DNA from: Lithobates sylvaticus
Taxonomy: Eukaryota > Chordata > Amphibia > Anura > Ranidae
Assembly: GCA_028564925.1 (NCBI GenBank)
Contig: CM053030.1
Location: 271,682,492 to 271,746,491 of the forward strand
Direction: 5' to 3'
Length of the DNA: 64,000 nt
The translations under genes and the position numbers were made by a program. Below the pieces are notes generated by a model, which saw only the letters and a program-made list of their open reading frames with translations, ran no database searches and had not been told where the DNA came from. Below, in pieces: positions 56,389-64,000 of this stretch. Numbering within the stretch: the stretch's first letter is position 1; each line of letters starts with the position of its first letter.

Positions 56389-57040
56389 AAATCGGCTAAG
56401 ATTCGAACCGTCTGTGGCTTGCTGTAGTTTATACATTAAAACACATGATTATATACTGTATGAAACTTCAAACCAATATAAAAATTCCAAAAAAAGTGTA
56501 AAAGTCCCAAATAAAGTGCCTTATGCAAGAAAAGGTGCCTAAGGCTGGGTTCACAACTATGTGATTTGGATGCAAGTTTCCCCGCATAGAAATGCTGCAC
56601 AGAATGCTGTGCGTCTCTGCCTCCATTTCAGGGTGGAATTCAGGCAAAGATTCTGCCCTGACTCGTCCCTGAAACAGAGAACAGGGATGGACAGCGTTGC
56701 TGTGCTATCCACAGCCGGTTTAGGTTTACACCTAGGATCATGGGAGGGTTCTCCCACTCCACCTTGCTTATTCAACAGCACCACCTCAATCCTCTTTCTC
56801 TTCAGGTTCTGAACTGCTTATCTCTCCTAAGGGGTTCCACCACTATTGTTCTTTTTTTACTTATCAGCCATACCAGTCCGCCAATCACCATAACTCCCCT
56901 TCTTTTATTGTGACATGGATTCTGGCATAAGTATAAAATCCAATAGAACTTTTATAGTGTAACACCATTTATTAATTCAAAACATATGGTACATAAAATC
57001 AATAAAACTCACAATGCCTCATTCTTTCTCCCAGCACTAA
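56389..57040. other. Mostly unassigned; part of a dispersed MITE-like repeat
   Basis: AAGGCTGGGTTCACA at 56542 is typical of a common frog MITE terminus, but a mirrored right end is not clear (GGTTTAGGTTTACACC near 56708 is a weak candidate). Overlapping frames on both strands at 56557-56812 have no domain. Confidence 0.35.
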
Positions 57041-57520
57041 GATCCAGGGCTGCCATCAGTAGGGGACAGCCCATACATCTGTAGGGGGGCCCAGGCCCCA
57101 ACCAGGGGCGTCATTAACATGGGACAGCTGCTATCAGAGTGGACCTGCCATGATGTAGAGGAGGGTGGAGTGGTGGGCGGATCCCAGGTGTGTGCAAGGA
57201 GCGGTCGGGGCCCACTTTCGGGCAGGCTCTAGTCAGGAACAGCGGTGTACGCCCAGCTGTCTGGAGTGGGTCAGACCAGGGGGAAGGGCTGCCCTGGTGG
57301 AGGGCCCTGTGGAGGAGAAAGAAGAATAGGAGGAGGTCAGGGTGGAGGAGCCCCCCCCCCCTGTACTTTGTTGTAGCTGCCACTGGAGATCCTGGTGGAG
57401 ATGGGACACAGGCTCAGCTACCACTTCTGGTACCAGATCCTCTCCACTGACACCATCTGGAGGAGCCGCTACAGGACAGGTGAGAGCTCGGAGGACTGGT
57501 GCCTCCCAAGGTGTGTGATT
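57041..57520. repeat. GC-rich dispersed repeat leading into a minisatellite
   Basis: CAGGGCTGCCATCAGTAGGG begins a GC-rich unit of unknown family. GGGGCC-type words and a C run at 57350-57361 are present. Open frames on both strands follow from composition. Confidence 0.35.
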
Positions 57521-57524
57521 AGAG

Positions 57525-57940
57525 TGACACTGTCCCCCTCCTGTCCCACTGCCCCCTTCTGTCCCACTGCCCCCCTCCTGTCACACTGCTCCCCCCACTG
57601 CCTCCCTCCTGTCCCACTGCCCCCCTTCTGTGACACTGCCTCCACCTGTCCCACTTCACCTGTCCCGCAACCCCCCTCCTGTCCCGCTGCCCCCTCCTGT
57701 GACACTGTCCCCCTCCTGTCTCACAGTCCCCCTCCTGTGACACTGTCCCAATCCTGTCCCACTGCCCCCCACCTGTACCACTGTGCCCCTCTTGTCACAC
57801 TGCCCACATTTTGTCCCACTGCCCCCTCCTGTCCTGATGCACCCCTCCTGTTACACTATCCCCCTCCTGTCTCGCTGTCCTGCTGCCCCACACCTGTCCC
57901 TCTGCCCCCCTTCTGTCCCTCTGCTGATCTCTGCTATGCC
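57525..57940 (+). repeat. C/T-rich minisatellite, unit about 18 bp
   Basis: Some twenty degenerate units of CCCCCTCCTGTCCCACTG fill the interval. The 222-codon plus frame over 57395-58063 is a by-product: Cys/Pro/Ser repeats without domain structure. Confidence 0.85.
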
Positions 57941-58290
57941 TGTGACCATGCTGCTGTTCCCGACTCTGCTCTCACATCTGGTTCACATGTCTATCCGGCT
58001 GTCATCTGTATTAGCTCTGCACATCACAGCGAGTTCCTGTCTCAAGCCTGCTGGGAGCTCTGACAAGCCTTGCATCTGGAACTCACAGCCTGTGTGGCAT
58101 GCCCCTTTTACTTCCACTGGATCTCATGCATTCTTTTTCAAAGAATTCTTTCTATTCTTGGTACCTTTTAAATGTAATTGTAAAAAGGAAAGTGTAGACT
58201 TGTTCAAGCTGACAGAAAGTCCACAACTGCTGGGGTCCTTCCTGGTAATAGATAGGGGTATCTTATAAAAAATCTTTGAGTGATATATAA
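57941..58290. other. No feature recognised
   Basis: Ordinary sequence between the minisatellite and a microsatellite, with no coding or repeat signal. Confidence 0.35.
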
Positions 58291-58297
58291 TATATAC

Positions 58298-58300
<3 letters not shown>

Positions 58301-58363
<63 letters not shown>

Positions 58364-58380
58364 ATGTGTGTGTGTGTATA
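58301..58380. repeat. (TG)n(TA)n(TG)n compound microsatellite
   Basis: Short TG runs flank a TA tract of more than 20 units. The next element is inserted at its right edge. Confidence 0.92.
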
Positions 58381-58615
58381 CAGGCATACCCCACTTTTAA
58401 GTACGCAATGGGGTTTATTTACTAAAGCTGGAAAGTGCAAAATCAGGCTCACTTGTGCATTGAAACCAATGAGCTTCCAGGTTTTATTACCAAAGATTAA
58501 TTGAACAAGCTGAGGTTAGAAGCTCATTGGTTTCTATGCAGAAGTGAGCCTGATTTTGCACTTTCCAGCTTTAGTAAATAAACCCCATTGCGTACTTAAA
58601 AGTGGGGTATGCCTG
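58381..58615. mobile_element. Pogo/Tigger-like palindromic MITE
   Basis: CAGGCATACCCCACTTTTAA and its exact inverse TTAAAAGTGGGGTATGCCTG are the ends, between TA dinucleotides (58379-58380, 58616-58617). CAGGCATACC is the terminal motif of Tigger/pogo elements. Pairing goes on through GTACGCAATGGGGTTTATTT and TAAAGCTGGAAAGTGCAAAA, so nearly the whole 235 bp is a hairpin with a loop around 58490. Confidence 0.9.
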
Positions 58616-58617
58616 TA

Positions 58618-58937
58618 CATACCTGGATTGATATAGAAGGCTTGTGAATCCTTGCAGAAAGGGGCTGTGCTTAGGCTGTGCTTTTGAGAGTGAACAGACA
58701 TACTGTTTACTGTGTGAGAGCATTGGGAAAACTCACCTGTCAGACTGAGTTACATAGGCTGGGTAAAAGCTTACTATGTGGACTCTGCTATATGTGTGCG
58801 AGCAGGCAGGATTTTGTTTATTTGCTGAAGTGAAGCTGTTTTCTGTTGACTCTTGAAAACGTGAAACGTGAAAATAAATGTGGGACCGAAAGCAATTATA
58901 TTGTACAGTGCCTTCCTGTCACAGAGCCACCACCTTT

Positions 58938-58973
<36 letters not shown>

Positions 58974-59375
58974 TTATTCATATATTTTGACAGTGAATGG
59001 GGCTTAGGTAAAACCTTCCATTTTCTCCATTTTACCTATAATGTGTTCTGTTTGTATTACATGACCTTTACTGCTACTTTACATTTTACTGGAAACACTG
59101 ACCTCTTGCTAAGGGTTTAGGGCAAGTAGCCTGATAATTCCCTTTTTATTAAATATGCTACATGATGAAAGCTATTTTAAACAAAATGAAATACATGAAT
59201 GAGGTGTGATATTAGACAACCTTCACAAGCAGAAAAAAAAGATTGCCTTTTCAATTTTCATAAGCATTTGACCTACAAACATTAATAAATGCCAACTGCA
59301 TTACCTGAAATGCATGTCATGGGAACAGAAGGTTAGTTAACTGATGTACAGTGCATGGATATAAATAAACTGTTA
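58618..59375. other. Unassigned, with a TA microsatellite
   Basis: A (TA)n tract lies at about 58940-58968. The rest is AT-rich, with no coding signature. Confidence 0.4.
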
Positions 59376-59786
59376 TGCCCCGTACACACGGTCGGATATT
59401 CCGATGGAAAATGTCCGATCGGATTATGTTGTCGGAAAATCCGATCGTGTGTGGGCTCTAGCGGACTTTTTCCGTCTGAAAAAATTTGAGAGCAGGATCT
59501 AAAATTTTCAGACAACAAAATCCGATCTGACTTTTTCCGATCGTGTGTAGAGAATTCCGACGCACAAAGTGCCACGCATGCTCAGAAGAAATTTGGAGAT
59601 GAAAGCTATTGGCTACTGGCCTCTACATAACCCCGTCATACGTGTTCGACGTCACCTCTTTCCGAAGGATCATATTTTTGACAACTTTGTACGACCGTGT
59701 GTATGCAAGTTAAGTTTCGGCCAAAATTTGTCGTAAAAAATCTGACGGATTTTGTGGTAGGAATGTCCAACCGCGTGCACAGGGCA
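59376..59786. mobile_element. TGCCCC-type MITE, complete
   Basis: TGCCCCGTACACACGGTCGG and the diverged inverse CCGCGTGCACAGGGCA bound 411 bp; flanks are TTA and TAA. The inner half has repeated TTCCGAT and ATCGGA words and TTTTTCCGATCGTGTG. Same family as 22600-22902. Confidence 0.82.
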
Positions 59787-59997
59787 TAATACTGTTCTTG
59801 TTTTTACACCTGTAGCAGCTTTATGCCCACTGACAAGTGCCCTGGAGCCTGTAGTTCTTTAGTTAATCATCTAACAAATTTATTAAAGTCATTAACGTGC
59901 TGTACATTTGTATTAAAAACAATCTAATAAAAAAAAACGAGTGCTAGAGTAATAGTTTGGCAGTGCGCAAAGTACACTGCAGCAAACAGTATGGAGA

Positions 59998-60248
59998 GGA
60001 TTTACTAAAGGCAAATAAAGGGAAATTGCACTTTGCAAGGGAACTTTCCCCAGAGCTTAATAAGGCAAAGCTCTACTGACTTCCATGATCAGCTGCAAGC
60101 AAAAAGTGTGTTTTTTTTTAATTTTCCTTGATGATTTTGATTGGGTATTCTTTGCAAACTGAAATTTCACCACATTCACTAAGGTAAATTCCCTTGCACA
60201 GTGCAACTTCCCTTAAAAAGTGTAAAGTCTAATTGCCTTTAGTAAATG
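59998..60248. mobile_element. Foldback MITE, diverged
   Basis: ATTTACTAAAGGCAAATA and the inverse TTGCCTTTAGTAAATG bound about 250 bp; inner words GGGAAATTGCACTTTGCAAG and CCCTTGCACAGTGCAACTTC pair imperfectly. It resembles the short MITEs at 24486 and 58381 in its TTTACTAAA ends. Confidence 0.65.
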
Positions 60249-60423
60249 TGTGTGAATATAGAAGTGGCAGGGCTGAATTGTAATGTTAACAATGTAATAT
60301 TTATTTCAGCTGACTCGCTCTACTCCCTTTTGACATAGTAAAAGCTCCATTTGGTTTCTACATAGACAATTGTCTAGTCTACAGAACCTCTTCTTCAAGC
60401 CATAACCTGCATTGCCCATTGAT

Positions 60424-60621
60424 GGAATTTGAACACCTCTGTATACAATCTCAATCACCTTCATACACTATTTCATTAGTGTATACACTTCTTTTAAATG
60501 TTAAATTGGCCCTCCCATTTTTGGAATTTGAACACCTCTGTATACGCTCTCAACAACCTTTGTATGCCATTTCTTTAATGTATATACTTCTTTTGAGTGG
60601 TAAGTTGGCCCTCCCACTTCT
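60424..60621 (+). repeat. 99-bp tandem duplication
   Basis: Units begin GGAATTTGAACACCTCTGTA at 60424 and 60523 and both end near GGCCCTCCCA. They differ at about a dozen positions. An 84-codon frame runs through both but has no family. Confidence 0.88.
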
Positions 60622-60908
60622 ATTTCAATCTGATGGTATTTTCCCTTACCTATTCACATTCTATGTCTTGTAAGCCATAGCACTGTAATTATAAAATATT
60701 GACAAGATCATATGACAGTCCATCGACACTTACTAGGTTTCTTCCTGCTTTACCTAATGATTGCTGTTATTGTCATAACCATGAAATCATATATCCTAGT
60801 ATTTGGTGGAGCTGTCCGCCCATCAATTATGGGACATTATTTTTAAACTATATAATGATTGCTATCTTATGAAATATAAAAAAAAACTCTGCAAATAGTA
60901 TTACTATG
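60622..60908. other. No feature recognised
   Basis: AT-rich, with no recognisable structure. Confidence 0.4.
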
Positions 60909-61762
60909 TGTAGCCCCCTGTTCCTAAACTGGGGCTACTATGTACATTTAGTTTTTGGCAGGGTTGTAGACAGCTCAGACTGATTGCATAGTTTATTTCT
61001 GGCATTTTCCCAAAGCTCAATTAGGTTGTGCATTTCTCACTGTCTCCAGTAGGTGTCACTGGTAGCATAGGCCAGTATGATATAGTACAACTAGGTTGAG
61101 TTATGAATATTTATTTTTCTTCCAGCCAGCCAAGAAGGAGGTTCTGGGCAACTGGTGCATTCTGGGAGAGGATATATATATATATATACAGTATATTGGC
61201 TGGGCCATGTGCTCGCTCTTTTGCCTCTGCTGGAGTGAGCTTTGCATATAGGCCCAGAAGCCTGTCTTGCCCGGTCTTGTAGAAGCCAAGCCAAATAGAG
61301 AAGACCCAGGGGAGGACCCTTGCTGGAGAAAGCCAGGATGACTCAGGAGGGCCTGGTGACTCATGTGGAGGAAGCCCCAGACTCTAACAATGTGCTTACA
61401 GTAATGCCAGGTTGGCCTAAAGGTTCTTACACTGTGAAGCTGGATCTTGTTCAACATCTGAAAACGTGTTTGCAGTATCACCAGCTTGGCTTTAAGGTCC
61501 TGGCACTGTGAAGCTGTACTTTTTCTGGATCCAAAGAGTCTGTAAGTGATCTGCTGCTGGTATCTGAGACCCCTATCCCTCTCTCCCACTAACTTCTCTC
61601 AAGTTCCACATTAAAGCTTTGAAAAGATCAAAAGTGACTGGCGCCCAATTTTTGTTCAAAACTCCCCGTTATTGCCATGGACTCAGCCCTAGGGTAAATG
61701 CTAGCTCACTCCCTTCCTCTGGAGGTTGCACCCTGCCCCTGGAAGATTCAGGAGGTGCTACA
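60909..61762 (+). mobile_element. Fossil solo LTR
   Basis: It begins TGTAGCCCCCTGTTCC and ends GAGGTGCTACA, with TG...CA ends and the short inverted TGTAGC/GCTACA found also in the LTR at 28305. A TATATATATATA box lies near 61170. No internal region or second LTR is adjacent, and 5-bp flanks do not match, so it is a solo or partial LTR of some age. Family likely related to the 28305 element. Confidence 0.6.
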
Positions 61763-62566
61763 CACAGTGAGATCAACAAAACATCCTGTTTTGAAATTTT
61801 TCCAGATAGCTGTCAGACAAACCAACCCTCAAACATTGGGAGTCTCAAGTTACTCCTACCTTGGTAGAGTGGACTTACAGTATATGAATAGAACACACAC
61901 TTGCAAAAGATCATAATAAATCTGAGCAATTTCATAATATGTGGATGCCATGGTGGATAGACACACCAACATGTAAACAATGGGGCCTCTGAGACCAGGT
62001 CTCTCCCCCTCAACCTCCTTTCTTTTATTTTTCTTCTTATTTCCCCTTCTTCTCTTTTCTTTTTTCTTCATTCTTATATCTGTTTTTAATGAAAAATGTT
62101 CTGTTTCTGTGATGTTGACAAAATACTATTTCCTTATTGCAATTGTATGGTTGTGTCAACTTTCACTGTTCATTTGTCCTACTCTGATACATATTAATGT
62201 TCAATGACATACCTTGTATTTCTACCTAGACATTGCCTCTTTCTAAATAAACACTGATTTGAATAACATTGTAATAATTATCAATGCATGTGGCCAGTGT
62301 CTTGTATACTATGTTATAGCAATAAACATGGCATTATTACAGGAAGTTAAATTATATAATACATGATTGTTGGCTATAGGAACCAGTTATTTAAACATTT
62401 GAAAAATTCCTATTACAATGCATTTCAAGAAATGCATAGAGCTGCAGGATTCCAAAGAGCATATAGCACAGTGCCACTACACATATTATACAATGCATTA
62501 CAGTTATAATACTGTGTAACACAGACAATATGCAGCTATTACTATTATCCCCCTGCAGTGAGATCC

Positions 62567-62592
<26 letters not shown>
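61763..62592. other. AT-rich DNA without recognised features
   Basis: Apart from a (TA)n tract at about 62567-62592, no repeat end or coding region is seen. Confidence 0.4.
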
Positions 62593-62596
<4 letters not shown>

Positions 62597-62597
<1 letters not shown>

Positions 62598-62716
62598 CAG
62601 TATCTCACAAAAGTGAGTACACCCCTCACATTTTTGTAAATATTTTATTATATCTTTTCATGTGACAACACTGAAGAAATTACACTTTACTACAATATAA
62701 AGTAGTGAGTGTACAG
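62597..62716. mobile_element. Tc1 terminus, same family as 13763-23119
   Basis: CAGTATCTCACAAAAGTGAG to AGTAGTGAGTGTACA reproduces the long terminal repeat of the nested Tc1 with few changes. It then stops abruptly, so only the terminal 120 bp remain. Confidence 0.9.
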
Positions 62717-63493
62717 GGGGGCAAAGTTATGCACTAAGGCCATCTTTAACGCAGGGAAAATGGGGCATGTGCCCTGGGCCCTGTCACTGTTGGTGTTGGA
62801 GGCCCTAAGCAGCTGCTGCCCCCTTAGCCTGGACTCAGCATACTTGCCGCCTGTCCCGCTGTGCTCTTGTCCCCGGCTGCATTACGAAAAGCAGAGCCGC
62901 GGTCTGGACAGCTTACACACATTTCACTTGTTGCTTCCACTGTCCGCACATCTTTGTTCTACCGCAAGACTAAGGACCATCCCAGAGGTGGAGCCTCCAG
63001 GCTTCTGCTGTTGAGTGGGCGGGATAAGCTAAGCTCCGAGATCGTGCCCGCCTGGAGAAGGGTGGTGTGATAGTAGCTGTGAGCAGAGGGTGCCGAGCGA
63101 GTGTGCCTTAAGGTAAAATCACCTAACGGTTCATTGTGGCTTAGCTTGAAGGCACCTCTATGCTAAGTCTGTTGAGCTACTGCAGTATAGTATAGAATTG
63201 CCGGCTGTTAGCTGAAAAATTGGAAGATGGCTTTTTCATGTAGCATTAACTAAAGCATTGTCACTGCCCCCAGGTTTTCAGACTGACACACAACACCTCC
63301 GATCGCAGCGCTGTGTGCCCCCATGGGCACGTACCCGCATGTTATCCTGCTGGACGTGATATAAAGCCCAGTCAGGATAACAGAACCACCGCCTGGTCAT
63401 CATTCTGCTATAGGCCGGGCAGGAAGTGGTTAAGCACACGTTCCTGCCCCCAGAACCATCTTTCTAACATGTTTCATCCAAAGGGCCTAATTA
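62717..63493. other. Unassigned sequence, partly GC-rich
   Basis: AACGCAGGGAAAATGGGGCA and GCCCTGGGCCC at 62750-62790 look like part of a hAT-type MITE end. Frames at 62709-63070 show no domain. Confidence 0.35.
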
Positions 63494-63495
63494 TA

Positions 63496-64000
63496 CTGTG
63501 GTGTGAAAAAGTGTTTGCCCCCTTCCTCATTTCCTGTTCCTTTGCATGTTTGTCACACTTAAGTGTTTCGGAACATCAAACCAATTTAAACAATAGTCAA
63601 GGACAACACAAGTAAACACAAAATGCAATTTGTAAATGAAGGTGTTTATTATTAAAGGTGAAAAAAAATCCAAACCATCATGGCCCTGTGTGAAAAAGTG
63701 ATTGCCCCCTAAACCTAATAACTGGTTGGGCCACCCTTAGCAGCAACAACTGCAACCAAGCGTTTGCGATAACGTGCAATGAGGCTTTTACAGCATCCTG
63801 GAGGAATTTTGGCCCACTCATCTTTGCAGAATTGTCCTAATTCAGTTACATTAGAGGGTTTTCGAGCATGAACGGCCTTTTTAAGGTCATACCACAACAT
63901 CTCAATAGGATTCAGGTCAGGACTTTGGCTAGGCCACTCCAAAGTCTTCATTTTGTTTTTCTTCAGCCATTCGGTGGTGGACTTGCTGGTGTGTTTAGGA
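63496..64000 (-). mobile_element. Tc1-like transposon running off the window end
   Basis: CTGTGGTGTGAAAAAGTGTT follows TA (63494-63495) and begins the terminal repeat. The transposase C-terminus is encoded on the minus strand: [20 protein letters not shown] (63951 down, catalytic Glu kept), NVTELGQFCKDEWAKIPPGC and KRLVAVVAAKGGPTSY ending near 63715. The frame is uninterrupted within the window. Same family as 47060-48045. Confidence 0.92.

Noticed and set aside
57395-58063. A 222-codon Cys/Pro/Ser-rich protein
   Set aside because: Again a by-product of an 18-bp tandem repeat, with no start context, domain or splice support.

Overview
This 64 kb window looks like non-genic DNA from a large, transposon-rich vertebrate genome, most likely a neobatrachian frog of the ranid type. 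That reading rests on the mix of repeats: Tc1 elements of several families, L1-clade LINEs, Penelope-like retroelements (PLEs), TTAA-flanked MITEs and an abundant MITE with TGCCCC termini and 3-bp TAA target duplications. I see no convincing host exon, tRNA, rRNA, CRISPR array or bacterial gene. Almost every open reading frame belongs to a transposon, a tandem repeat, or chance.

Layout. 0-8.4 kb: AT-rich DNA, a TTAA MITE, two hAT-type elements (one with a perfect 8-bp duplication), a Tc1 terminus, a 0.9 kb minisatellite and a fossil LTR. 8.4-13.8 kb: TTAA-flanked 0.9 kb MITEs, TGCCCC MITEs, a 47-bp tandem repeat and a PLE scrap. 13.8-23.1 kb: a nest in which a Tc1 element holds a MITE, that MITE holds a 7 kb L1, and the L1 holds another MITE; the Tc1 carries a second MITE too. 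23.1-25.6 kb: LTR-like and LINE-end scraps and a small foldback MITE. 25.6-39.8 kb: two PLE copies head to head (minus 25.6-35.6, plus 35.6-39.8), interrupted by two L1 insertions, three TTAA MITEs, an LTR-element fossil and a Tc1. 39.8-42.2 kb: a TA-flanked MITE, a quiet stretch and a small hAT MITE. 42.5-48.4 kb: a third PLE with MITE insertions, and a Tc1 fragment. 49.5-51.5 kb: a complete-ended Tc1 with a TTAA MITE inside its transposase. 51.5-56.4 kb: a young 5'-truncated L1 whose reverse transcriptase is open, split by a 1.7 kb element that is a near-perfect palindrome with a 15-bp target duplication. 56.4-64 kb: a minisatellite, a pogo-like palindrome, more MITEs, a solo LTR, and Tc1 ends running off the window.

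The elements do not cooperate as a pathway. What they give is a readable order of insertion, because target-site duplications can be read directly at many junctions and the inverted PLE copy supplies empty sites for two MITEs. The most unusual object is the palindromic insertion at 52170-53853; next is the inverted PLE pair. No new gene system is evident.
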